DNA from: Pseudomonas xionganensis
Lineage (GTDB): Bacteria > Pseudomonadota > Gammaproteobacteria > Pseudomonadales > Pseudomonadaceae
DNA: 64,000 nt
Direction: 5' to 3'
Assembly (NCBI RefSeq): GCF_009763245.1
Contig: NZ_WKJZ01000003.1
Coordinates: 310,001 to 374,000 of the forward strand
The notes under the pieces were generated by a model. It was not told where the DNA came from and searched no databases. It was given only the letters and a program-made list of their open reading frames with translations. Of the stretch, positions 1 through 6,653 are shown one piece after another. The translations under genes and the position numbers were made by a program. Within the stretch, counting starts at the first letter, position 1, and each line of letters starts with the position of its first letter.

Positions 1-332
1 CTGTCCAGGTCATAGGAAGCCGGTGCCAGCAACGGCGAGATACTGATGGTGGAGGAAATGCCGTACTGGAACACATGGCCCTGCTCCGTGCTGCTGGCCA
101 GCATGGCCGCCGCCACCGCACCACCGGCACCCGGAATATTGCTGACCCGCACCGGTTGCCCCAGCAGCTCACCGAGAACTTCGGCCAGAACCCTGCCCTG
201 GATATCGGTACTGCCCCCGGCGGCATAACCGATCACCATGGTCAGCGGGCGCTCGGGAAAATCCGCGGCCAGGGCCTGGACAGGCAGCACACAGAGGCAC
301 AGCAGCAAAATCACAGAGCGGATAAGCGCCAT
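1..332 (-). CDS. TctC/Bug-family periplasmic solute-binding protein (partial, C-terminus outside window)
   Basis: Only the first 110 residues are present; the gene runs off the left edge. It starts at ATG 332-330 with a typical Sec signal peptide: basic N-terminus, a hydrophobic stretch, then VQALA before ADFPERPLTMVIGYAAGG. The FPxRPxxxVIGYAAGGxxD pattern and the following GQPVRVSNIPGAGG motif are hallmarks of the extracytoplasmic receptor of tripartite tricarboxylate transporters (TctC, Bug family), which bind carboxylates in the periplasm. Whether TctA/TctB membrane genes follow cannot be seen; many Bug proteins are orphans. The assignment to the family is firm, the ligand unknown. Confidence 0.85.
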   Translation of the reverse strand, partial: MALIRSVILLLCLCVLPVQALAADFPERPLTMVIGYAAGGSTDIQGRVLAEVLGELLGQPVRVSNIPGAGGAVAAAMLASSTEQGHVFQYGISSTISISPLLAPASYDLD

Positions 333-492
333 GGCAGATCTCCCCGGGCAGATATCGACAGGCCCTGGCACAGGAGTAGGTCAGTTGGCCGGTCTATTTA
401 GTTTTAGTACAGGAAACCGCTGAGTACTGACCGCTCAGCCAGCCGCAGCACCATAGGCGACAAATGGCAACGATTATCACTTGCTATAAATA

Positions 493-513
493 AAATAAGA
501 ATTATTCTCATCA
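493..513. promoter_or_regulatory. Probable Fur box
   Basis: The interrupted palindrome AAATAAGAATTATTCTCATC (read from 493) is close to the usual Fur operator pattern ATGAGAATAATTCTCAT. It lies 24 bp upstream of the start of the small gene at 537, overlapping the AT-rich promoter region (TATAAATAAAATAA, from 485). This placement fits repression by Fur with iron. Site identity is inferred from sequence only. Confidence 0.6.
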
Positions 514-536
514 ACACCAATCAAGGGAGATGAGAC

Positions 537-764
537 ATGACCTATCTAATCGACGCCTGGCTGGACCGGCCACAACCCTATCTGCGTATTCTCAATCGCG
601 ACACCGGCGCGGTGTGCGCGGTGCTGGAAGAAGAAGCGCTGGACGAGCTGCGGGACCAGGGCGATCTGGATCTGCACGAACTGAACTCCAGCGAACCGCT
701 GGTGCTCAAGGAGCTGGTGCGCAACCTGTTTCTCTACTGCTACGCCCGGGCCTTGCGCCCCTGA
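537..764 (+). CDS. Small conserved Pseudomonas protein, probably iron-regulated (PA4570-like)
   Basis: This gene encodes 75 residues, acidic, with no signal peptide or clear membrane segment. The ATG at 537 follows a good ribosome-binding site (AAGGGAGATGAGAC) and a Fur-like box. It lies next to fklB. From memory, PAO1 has a small iron-responsive gene (PA4570) near fklB (PA4572), so this is probably its orthologue. The function is unknown. The sequence is rich in Leu, Asp and Glu, with a VLEEEALDEL-type helix in the middle and an aromatic-basic C-terminus (NLFLYCYARALRP). Confidence 0.7.
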   Translation: MTYLIDAWLDRPQPYLRILNRDTGAVCAVLEEEALDELRDQGDLDLHELNSSEPLVLKELVRNLFLYCYARALRP

Positions 765-780
765 CGCCAGGCTTAAACGC

Positions 781-833
781 ATCGCGGGCATGGCCCGCTC
801 CTACAGCCTGTAGGAGCGGGCCATGCCCGCGAT
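781..833. repeat. REP-like perfect inverted repeat (25-bp arms)
   Basis: Arms 781-805 and 809-833 are perfect reverse complements around a 3-nt loop (GCC). The arm ATCGCGGGCATGGCCCGCTC matches the style of Pseudomonas REP sequences (CGCGGGCAxGCCCGCTCCTAC). It lies between the convergent 3' ends of the small gene at 537 and fklB. It may also stop transcription or protect mRNA 3' ends, although it lacks a U-tract. Confidence 0.85.
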
Positions 834-888
834 AGGTGAGTCTGCAACTTAAGATCTGGCGAGCTGAAGCCCGACAAGACCGACGCGC

Positions 889-1506
889 TTACAGAACGTC
901 CAGCAGCTCCACGTCAAATACCAGCACGCTATGCGGCGGGATGCTACCGACGCCCTGGGCACCGTAGGCCAGCTCGCTCGGCACATACAGGCGCCACTTG
1001 CTGCCGGCGTTCATCAGCTGCAGGGCTTCGGTCCAGCCGGCGATCACGCCCCCGACCGGAAACTCGGCCGGCTGGCCGCGCTCGTAGGAGCTGTCGAATA
1101 CGGTGCCGTCGATCAGGGTGCCGTGGTAGTGGGTACGCACGCTGTCTTCGCGGGACGGCTTGGCACCGTCACCGGCAGTCAGCACTTCGTACTGCAGGCC
1201 GGAGGCCAGTACGGTGACGCCTTCGCGCTTGGCATTTTCTTCCAGGTAGGCGCGCCCGGCACCGGCAGCCGCTTCGGCCTTGGCAGCGGCTTCGGCCTGC
1301 ATGATCTCGCGGATCACCTTGAAGCTGGCGGACAGCTCGGCTTCGCTCACTCGGCTCGGCTGGCCGTTGAAGGCGTCGCTGATGCCGGCGATGATCGCCT
1401 CCAGGCTGGCGCCCGGTGGTGGGTTGTCGCGCAGCTGGCCGCCCAGTTGCAGACCGATGCCATAGCTGACACGGGATTCATCGGTCGAAAATTCGAGTTC
1501 GGACAT
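889..1506 (-). CDS. fklB: FKBP-type peptidyl-prolyl cis-trans isomerase FklB
   Basis: The gene encodes 205 residues with the two-part layout of FklB/FkpA/Mip enzymes. The N-terminal helical dimerisation domain is about residues 1-85 (the SDAFNG segment and an Ala-rich helix near 75-85). The C-terminal FKBP domain is about 95-205, with SVRTHYHGTLIDGTVFDSSY, the PAEFPVGGVIAGWTEAL motif, and a YG..G.GSIPPHSVLVFDVELL ending. It catalyses proline isomerisation during protein folding. No signal peptide is present, so it is probably cytoplasmic, unlike periplasmic FkpA. The start is ATG 1506. Confidence 0.95.
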   Translation of the reverse strand: MSELEFSTDESRVSYGIGLQLGGQLRDNPPPGASLEAIIAGISDAFNGQPSRVSEAELSASFKVIREIMQAEAAAKAEAAAGAGRAYLEENAKREGVTVLASGLQYEVLTAGDGAKPSREDSVRTHYHGTLIDGTVFDSSYERGQPAEFPVGGVIAGWTEALQLMNAGSKWRLYVPSELAYGAQGVGSIPPHSVLVFDVELLDVL

Positions 1507-1593
1507 TGCACAGCTCCGCTAGTTGGCTTGAAAAAGGTCGGCCAGCCTAGCACAAAGCACCCTGGCGCTCTAACCGCCGGGCGCCCCCGAGTG

Positions 1594-1788
1594 GGCTGCT
1601 GAAAAACGTAGGCGAGGCAGCCAGCGCAAGGCAAAAGCAGGTGAAAAAGCGGAGTTTACGAGCTGTAAATGAGCAATTGATTCGCTTCGCTCACCCCTTC
1701 GGGGCCGTGCTAAAGCACGTTCAGCCTTTGGCTGTGAGCCTGCTTTTAACGCCGCGATGGCAACGCAGGTAGTTTTTCAACGGCCTGC
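1594..1788. repeat. MITE-like intergenic element, about 195 bp
   Basis: The ends are imperfect inverted repeats: the left end reads GCTGCTGAAAAACGTAGGCG, and the right end on the complement reads GCAGGCCGTTGAAAAACTACC. An inner pair, AAAGCAGGT (about 1633) against CCTGCTTTT (about 1739), strengthens the symmetry. The element has no coding potential and fills the gap between fklB and the DUF2256 gene. The inner motif TGATTCGCTTCGCTCACCCC recurs in slightly different form near 19279. It resembles non-autonomous mobile elements common between Pseudomonas genes. Mobility is inferred. Confidence 0.65.
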
Positions 1789-1916
1789 TAGCGATGCCGG
1801 CGGCAGCGTTCGGAGCAATACTTCACCTCGTCCCAGCAGCGTGCCCACTTCTTGCGCCAGGCAAAGGGCAGCCCGCAGACCCTGCAGGTCTTGACCGGCA
1901 GATCGGCCTTTTTCAT
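1788..1916 (-). CDS. DUF2256 small cysteine-rich protein
   Basis: A 42-residue protein starting at ATG 1916. It has the DUF2256 signature [17 protein letters not shown] followed by [13 protein letters not shown], so four cysteines in a C-x2-C...C-x3-C arrangement expected to bind zinc. This family is often found beside photolyase/cryptochrome genes, as here. No good ribosome-binding site is visible, and the inverted repeat at 1938-1999 separates it from the photolyase stop at 2029. The function is unknown; a role linked to light or DNA repair is inferred from context. Confidence 0.85.
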   Translation of the reverse strand: MKKADLPVKTCRVCGLPFAWRKKWARCWDEVKYCSERCRRHR

Positions 1917-1937
1917 GGCCAGGCGCCAAGCACTGCC

Positions 1938-1999
1938 GTAGGGTGCGCCGTGCGCAGCAATCCTGACCAGGCAACAGCGGTGCGCACGGCGCACCCTAC
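1938..1999. repeat. GTAGGGTG-type inverted repeat
   Basis: Arms 1938-1956 (GTAGGGTGCGCCGTGCGCA) and 1981-1999 are perfect 19-bp reverse complements around a 24-nt spacer. The element lies inside an otherwise compact minus-strand operon, between the photolyase and DUF2256 genes. A half copy occurs at 55112-55133, and related GTAGGGTGGAT elements lie at 39488-39806. Confidence 0.85.
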
Positions 2000-2028
2000 C
2001 CGTGATTGTCTGCACAGACCGGCTCGTT

Positions 2029-3564
2029 TCACAGTATTTCACCCGCATCCAGCCGCGCCAGCAGCTGCTCGCCACGATCCCACAGACCCTGCTGCTTGGC
2101 CTCGCTCATCTTGTCCAGGCCGCGGTAGATCATCCCCAGGCGATGGTTGCCCGATAACTGCGGACGATGGCGCATCAGAAAATGCCAGTACAGTGCATTG
2201 AAGGGGCAGGCCTGCTCACCGACGCTTTCGCTGACCTTGTAGGCGCAGTCGCCGCAGTAGTTGGACATGCGCTTGATGTACTGGCCGCTGGCGCAATAGG
2301 GCTTGGAGCCCAGGTAGCCGCCATCGGCGTGCATGACCATGCCTAAGGTGTTGGGCAGCTCGACCCAGTCGAAGGCGTCCATGTAGACCGCCAGGTACCA
2401 GTCGCAGACCTGGCTGGGCGCAATACCGGCCAGCAGGGCGAAGTTGCCGGTAACCATCAGGCGCTGGATATGGTGGGCATAGGCATGCTCCAGGGTCTGG
2501 CCGATGGCCTGGCTCATACACTTCATCCGCGTTTTGCCGGTCCAGTAGAACTCGGGCAGCGCCCGGGTATTGCCGAAGGCATTGCGCATGGCGTACTCGG
2601 GCATATGCAGCCAGTAGATACCGCGCACATATTCGCGCCAGCCGATCAGCTGGCGGATAAAGCCCTCGGCGGCGTTCAGCGGCACCTGGCCGCGCCAGTA
2701 GGCGGCCTCGACATCGGCGCACAGGCGGCGCACATCCAGCAGGCCGATATTGAGCGCCGCGCTGATCCGTGCATGAAACAGAAAGGGCTCACCAATGGCC
2801 ATGGCGTCCTGATAGTCGCCAAAGGCCGGCAGGGCGAAGCCGAGAAAGTGCTGCCACAGCGCCTCGGCCTCGGCATGAGTCACCGGGTAATCAAATGCTG
2901 CAAGACTGCCATAGTGATGGCTGAAACGCGCCGCCACCAGTTCCAGCACCTCCTGGGTGATGGCATCGGCGGGAAAGCGCGCGGCCATGGGCGCCTTGAT
3001 CTGCTTGGGCAGGGCCTTGCGGTTTTCTGCATCGAAGTTCCAGGCGCCGCCCACTGGCGTGCCGTCGCCATTGATCAACAAGCCGGTCTTGCGCCGCATC
3101 TCGCGGTAGAAGAATTCCATACGCAGTTGCTTGCGCCCCTCGGCCCAGCGAGCGAACTCGTCACGGCCACAGATAAAGCGGCTGTCGGCATGCCAGATAA
3201 GCGGCAGGCCACAGCGCCTGAGCTGATCCTCCACACGCCAGTCGCCGCATTCGGTGAGATGCACTTCGCTGGCCTGCAATTTTGTCGTCCAACGCTGCAG
3301 CTCAGCGGGCAGCGAGCCGCTGTTATGCGGGTCATCCAGCTTGACGTAGTGCACCCGCCAGCCGCACCCACGCAGGGCCTCGGCAAAATGGCGCATGGAG
3401 CTGAAGATCAGGGCGATCTTCTGCGGGTGATGCGGCACATGGTCGGTTTCCGCCGCCACCTCGGCCAGCAGCACGGCATCCTGCTGCGGGTCCAGGGCCT
3501 GCAGGCTGGCCAGGTCGAAGGACAGCTGATCGCCCAGGATCAGGGCCAGGCGGCGAACACTCAT
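2029..3564 (-). CDS. Iron-sulfur cryptochrome/photolyase (FeS-BCP, PhrB-like)
   Basis: The 511-residue protein belongs to the deoxyribodipyrimidine photolyase-related family (PF04244 type), whose bacterial members bind FAD, a ribolumazine-type antenna and a 4Fe-4S cluster, and repair (6-4) photoproducts with light. The N-terminal Rossmann-like antenna domain opens with [19 protein letters not shown]. Cluster-ligand cysteines are visible in the C-terminal half: MKCMSQAIG, then [11 protein letters not shown] and [14 protein letters not shown]. The [17 protein letters not shown] segment is typical of the FAD region. The start ATG overlaps the stop of the upstream nuclease gene by 4 bp (ATGA), indicating translational coupling. 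Specific substrate (6-4 versus CPD) is not decided by sequence alone. Confidence 0.92.
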   Translation of the reverse strand: MSVRRLALILGDQLSFDLASLQALDPQQDAVLLAEVAAETDHVPHHPQKIALIFSSMRHFAEALRGCGWRVHYVKLDDPHNSGSLPAELQRWTTKLQASEVHLTECGDWRVEDQLRRCGLPLIWHADSRFICGRDEFARWAEGRKQLRMEFFYREMRRKTGLLINGDGTPVGGAWNFDAENRKALPKQIKAPMAARFPADAITQEVLELVAARFSHHYGSLAAFDYPVTHAEAEALWQHFLGFALPAFGDYQDAMAIGEPFLFHARISAALNIGLLDVRRLCADVEAAYWRGQVPLNAAEGFIRQLIGWREYVRGIYWLHMPEYAMRNAFGNTRALPEFYWTGKTRMKCMSQAIGQTLEHAYAHHIQRLMVTGNFALLAGIAPSQVCDWYLAVYMDAFDWVELPNTLGMVMHADGGYLGSKPYCASGQYIKRMSNYCGDCAYKVSESVGEQACPFNALYWHFLMRHRPQLSGNHRLGMIYRGLDKMSEAKQQGLWDRGEQLLARLDAGEIL

Positions 3565-4940
3565 AACAGTACAACCTCGGTATCGGGGTGACGGCGCAGA
3601 TGGCCGAGCAGGATGTGATAGGCGTCCAGGCTAAAGGGCTGGGCCGGCTGCTGCAGGGCCGTTTCCAGCTGCGCCGGATCATCCAGGGTGGCCAGGTGGC
3701 GCCACTGGTCCAGCACATGCCACTGGCAGTAATCATGGCGGGTATCGCGTTCCACCAGGGCCACTGGGCCGGCCCAGGGCCAGCTGGCCAGACGCAGGCG
3801 CTCGCAGCCTTCAAGCAGGCGCGCATCATGCTCGTCACGCGGCTCGCGACCACAGCAGGCGCCGCGACACTGGCCCAGTTGCGCGGCAAAACAGCCTCCC
3901 TGGCCGGACTCAAGGCCCAGCAGCTGCAAGCACAGCTGGCGTTCCCGGGCCATCTGCCGCAGCCAGCTCTGGGCCTGGCGCCGCGAGCGAAACAACCCAG
4001 TATGGGCCATGCCGGCCGGCAACTGTTCCAGCCCGTTTAGCTGCGGCGCGATGCCTGCCTCGGTGGCGGGCAGCGCCCAGGTCAGCAGCTCGCGCTGGCG
4101 CCGCAGCTGACGGTTGTACAGCGGCAACAGGCGCTTGACCTCAGCGGCCTCCAGCAGTAAAGCACCCAGCTCGCCGGCGGTGGGCCGTACGCGGATATCG
4201 CGCACCTGCTGGGCCATCTGCAGGGCGCGGCGGCTGCTGTGGTCATTCTGGAAGTGCGACTGCACGCGCTGACGCAGATTGCGGCTCTTGCCCACATAGA
4301 GCAGGGCCTGGTTCTCGCCATGGAAGTAGTAGACCCCAGGCCGCTCAGGCAGGGCGCGCAGGCGCTCGGCATTCAGATAGCGCGGCACCGCTGCTTTGCG
4401 CAGCTGCGCACGGACCTGCGCCCCTGGAGCCGCGCGCTGTAGCTGTTGCAGCAGCTGCCAGACGGCCTCGGCATCGGGCAAGGCGCGCTGGCGGATAAAG
4501 CGTGGAATCTGCCGCGCGGCACAGAGGGCATCCAGTCCGTAGTCGGCCAACTGCGGCGACAGCGACTGCGCCAGCTGCAAGGTACAGAGCTGACGCCAGC
4601 GCGGTCGCAGGCCAAGCCGAGCAAAGGCGCGGCGCAGAAAGGCATGGGCGAAACGCAGGTTATGCCCCACCAATACCCGCCCCTGCAGGGCTGCAGCCAG
4701 TGCCTCGGCGATATCGGCAAAGCGCGGCTGGCCCTGCAATTCGGCCGCCAGCACGCCGCTGACCCGGGAAATACCGGCAGGCAGGGCCATGCCCGGGTCA
4801 AGCAACCAGTGCTGGCGGGTCACCACCTGATCCTGATCCACCAGCAGCAGGCCGATCTCCCAGATGCCATCGCGCAGCGGATGCAGGCCGGTGGTCTTGA
4901 TATCGATCACGGCCAGGGCCGTGGGCAGGGTCGAGGGCAA
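3561..4940 (-). CDS. DnaQ-like/GIY-YIG (Cho/UvrC-type) nuclease with degenerate exonuclease domain
   Basis: A 459-residue fusion. Residues about 8-170 are a DEDDh exonuclease fold, but the motifs are altered: VIDIKTTG has Lys where D-x-E needs Glu, HNLRFAHAFL lacks the motif II Asp, and QRALPDA has Gln for the catalytic His. Residues about 205-300 form a GIY-YIG domain that looks complete: PGVYYF, LLYVGKSRNLRQRV, LLLEAAEVK and LYNRQ supply the Tyr, Tyr, Arg, Glu and Asn. The C-terminus has a Cys-rich segment (GQCRGACCGRE). The reading frame opens right after an in-frame stop, leaving TTG 4940 as the most likely start. It lies between DUF6482 and the photolyase, suggesting DNA damage incision. 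Confidence 0.85.
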   Translation of the reverse strand: MPSTLPTALAVIDIKTTGLHPLRDGIWEIGLLLVDQDQVVTRQHWLLDPGMALPAGISRVSGVLAAELQGQPRFADIAEALAAALQGRVLVGHNLRFAHAFLRRAFARLGLRPRWRQLCTLQLAQSLSPQLADYGLDALCAARQIPRFIRQRALPDAEAVWQLLQQLQRAAPGAQVRAQLRKAAVPRYLNAERLRALPERPGVYYFHGENQALLYVGKSRNLRQRVQSHFQNDHSSRRALQMAQQVRDIRVRPTAGELGALLLEAAEVKRLLPLYNRQLRRQRELLTWALPATEAGIAPQLNGLEQLPAGMAHTGLFRSRRQAQSWLRQMARERQLCLQLLGLESGQGGCFAAQLGQCRGACCGREPRDEHDARLLEGCERLRLASWPWAGPVALVERDTRHDYCQWHVLDQWRHLATLDDPAQLETALQQPAQPFSLDAYHILLGHLRRHPDTEVVLL

Positions 4941-4946
4941 GCGCAG

Positions 4947-5252
4947 CTACCAGGATGAACGCATGGCAATCGGCACCCGCAGGCAGTCCTGGGTGCCATC
5001 CTGCATGCCGCACATTTCGTCATGCACCACCGCATGCACTAAATGGAAGGGCACCTGCGGCAGAGACTGCAACAGATCCCGGGCATGCTCCACGGAGCGC
5101 AGGTGCAGGGTCTTGCCGTTGTCGTCATGCAGCGGCTGTGGGGCCCCGTCCATATGCACCTCAAGCAGGTAGATACCACCCTCGATGGAAATCAGATTGA
5201 GCGCGTCGATATGCCCGGCATGGGCGTGGTGGGATAGATCGTGCAGGTTCAT
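4947..5252 (-). CDS. DUF6482 family protein
   Basis: The gene encodes 101 residues without signal peptide or membrane segment. It reads MNLHDLSHHAHAGHIDAL, then an ISIEGGIYLLEVHMDG strand region and a LRSVEHARDLLQSLP helix, a pattern I recognise from a small conserved Pseudomonas family (DUF6482). It starts at ATG 5252 after a good GGAGG site (CCGGAGGCACCTGCC). It is the first gene of a minus-strand operon with the nuclease (6 bp downstream), photolyase and DUF2256. The molecular function is unknown. Confidence 0.75.
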   Translation of the reverse strand: MNLHDLSHHAHAGHIDALNLISIEGGIYLLEVHMDGAPQPLHDDNGKTLHLRSVEHARDLLQSLPQVPFHLVHAVVHDEMCGMQDGTQDCLRVPIAMRSSW

Positions 5253-5275
5253 GGCAGGTGCCTCCGGCGAGTGAA

Positions 5276-5313
5276 TTTATACAAAAACCTATACAAAAAC
5301 AATTCTTGTACAA
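5276..5313 (-). promoter_or_regulatory. Promoter region with repeated TTGTATA/TTGTACAA boxes
   Basis: On the plus strand TATACAAAAAC occurs twice in 12-nt register (5278-5288 and 5290-5300), followed by the palindrome TTGTACAA (5306-5313). Read on the minus strand this gives TTGTACAA, TTGTATAGG and TTGTATAAATT just upstream of the DUF6482 operon. TATAAA can serve as the -10 element. The boxes look like the TGTATA/TGTACA operators I recall for LitR/CarH-type MerR light-responsive regulators, which often control photolyase genes. Regulator identity is inferred. Confidence 0.45.
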
Positions 5314-5395
5314 CTCAAGGAAAGCACAAGCCCAAATGCAAACCGCCCGTCCGTTTATCACGGCCGGGCGGCTCGGGGGCGAAGGTTGCAGCGAA

Positions 5396-5887
5396 TCAGT
5401 CGTGCTTGGTCAGCTTGTCCAGATAACCCATGGCAAAGGCCGAGCCGACGAAGGTCAGGTGGATAAGCACATACCACATCAGCTTGGTATCCGGGATGTT
5501 CTTGGCATCCATAAACACCTTGAGCAGATGAATGGAGGAGATGGCCACGATGGAGGCCGCCACTTTCATCTTCAGCGAGCTGGAGTCCATCTTGCCCAGC
5601 CAGTTGAGCTTTTCGGTGCCTTCCTTGATATCCAGTTGGGAGACGAAGTTCTCGTAACCGGAAATCATCACCATCACCAGCAGGCCGCCGACCAGGGCCA
5701 TGTCGATCAGCGACAGCAGCACCAGAATCAGGTCGGCCTCGGCCATGGCGAAGACATTGGGCAGGATATGAAACACCTCCTGGAAAAATTTCAGCGCCAA
5801 CGCCAGCAGGGCCAGGGACAGACCAAAGTAGATGGGCGCCAGCAACCAGCGCGAGGCGTACATGGCGTTTTCGATAAAGCGTTCCAT
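5396..5887 (-). CDS. UPF0114 (YqhA-like) inner-membrane protein
   Basis: A 163-residue integral membrane protein of the UPF0114/TIGR00645 family, whose usual length is about 160-165. It starts [23 protein letters not shown] at ATG 5887, following a GGTGAG site; a longer upstream frame adds 22 residues without family similarity. Hydrophobic segments lie at about residues 15-40, 52-75, 108-125 and 135-155. The function is unknown in the family. It is separated from its neighbours and probably monocistronic. Confidence 0.9.
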   Translation of the reverse strand: MERFIENAMYASRWLLAPIYFGLSLALLALALKFFQEVFHILPNVFAMAEADLILVLLSLIDMALVGGLLVMVMISGYENFVSQLDIKEGTEKLNWLGKMDSSSLKMKVAASIVAISSIHLLKVFMDAKNIPDTKLMWYVLIHLTFVGSAFAMGYLDKLTKHD

Positions 5888-5968
5888 CAGAGACTCACCA
5901 GGGTGGAAAAACTGCCGGCGAGTATACCCAGCGCACCGGGGCAAACAAACCAAGCCGCATAAATAGGT

Positions 5969-5991
5969 TTATCCACGGCAACTGTGGATAA
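5969..5991. promoter_or_regulatory. Inverted pair of DnaA-box-like 9-mers
   Basis: TTATCCACG (5969-5977) and TGTGGATAA (5983-5991) face each other with a 5-bp gap. The second is the perfect complement of the consensus TTATCCACA; the first differs at one base. They lie in the intergenic space between the hypothetical gene at 6079 and UPF0114. A role in DnaA binding is inferred only from the match. Confidence 0.45.
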
Positions 5992-6078
5992 CCTTGTGGG
6001 CAGGCTCAGGATGAATGGCGCCGCGCCACTGGCCATGGGCCCTGCTGGAGGCCGGTTAAAGGCTGACCAGGCAGGCGC

Positions 6079-6420
6079 CTAGAGCTCGGGCTTGAACTGA
6101 AAGCAGCCCAGGCTGCGCCCCCGCTCGCCATTCAGACGGCGCAGCTCGGCCTGGATATGCAGGCGCCAGATCGGCACATCGCGACAGGGTTCATAGCCCA
6201 TCAGCTGCAGGCTGTCGGCGATCCCGGCGAGCACTCCTTCAGCCACCAACGGCCCGTGGAATGGGCCCTGGGCACGAATGGCCGAGGGTTGCGCACCACT
6301 CATGCCGGCGGCGCAGATCAGGGTCCAGAGACCGACATCGCCGGCCAGCGGCAGTACCAGGCACTCGATGCGGGTATCCAGGCCCAGGCAGTGACGGGTG
6401 AGGCTGAGGCTACGCGACAT
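6079..6420 (-). CDS. Conserved hypothetical protein
   Basis: A 113-residue protein with start ATG 6420 and stop at 6079. It contains LPLAGDVGLWTLICAAGMSG and HGPLVAEGVLAGIADSLQLMGYEP, and no signal peptide or known motif. GC content and codon use match the surroundings and the frame is fully open. Putative DnaA boxes lie on both sides (5969-5991 and 6488-6520). I do not recognise a family. The basic C-terminal segment and conserved-looking aromatic positions (WRLHIQAELRRLNGERGR) suggest a small soluble protein. Confidence 0.65.
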   Translation of the reverse strand: MSRSLSLTRHCLGLDTRIECLVLPLAGDVGLWTLICAAGMSGAQPSAIRAQGPFHGPLVAEGVLAGIADSLQLMGYEPCRDVPIWRLHIQAELRRLNGERGRSLGCFQFKPEL

Positions 6421-6487
6421 GGTGGCGTCCCTCTCGTGGTCAGGCTTTCAGCCTACACCCACACTTGCCTGGCTGGGAAGCCGGGCG

Positions 6488-6520
6488 TTATCCCCATGGA
6501 CTGTGGATAACTCTGTGGAT
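6488..6520. promoter_or_regulatory. Cluster of DnaA-box-like 9-mers upstream of the 6079-6420 gene
   Basis: TTATCCCCA (6488-6496), a perfect TGTGGATAA (6502-6510) and TGTGGATGG (6514-6522) lie within 35 bp. Together with the pair at 5969-5991 they flank the hypothetical gene. Autorepression or DnaA titration are possible, but TGTGGATAA-like words also occur by chance. Confidence 0.4.
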
Positions 6521-6617
6521 GGCGCCTGGAAAAGCGGCTGCGCCAGGCGCTGGCTGGAGCGCAACGGGATTCGCTCAGTGACTGATCAGCCACCGGGCGA
6601 CTTGGCCCCGCCTCTGC

Positions 6618-6645
6618 GCCCCTCTCCCACCTGCGGGAGAGGGGC
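6618..6645. terminator. Inverted repeat downstream of the Lon-like protease gene
   Basis: Perfect 11-bp arms GCCCCTCTCCC (6618-6628) and GGGAGAGGGGC (6635-6645) with a 6-nt loop lie 8 bp past the stop of the protease gene. No U-tract follows on the minus strand, so this may be a stabilising hairpin or repeat and not a true intrinsic terminator. Confidence 0.45.
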
Positions 6646-6653
6646 GGCGAGGG

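Noticed and set aside
5969..5991. Replication origin at the DnaA-like boxes
   Set aside because: No dnaA, dnaN, gidA or rpmH nearby, no AT-rich 13-mers, and too few boxes.
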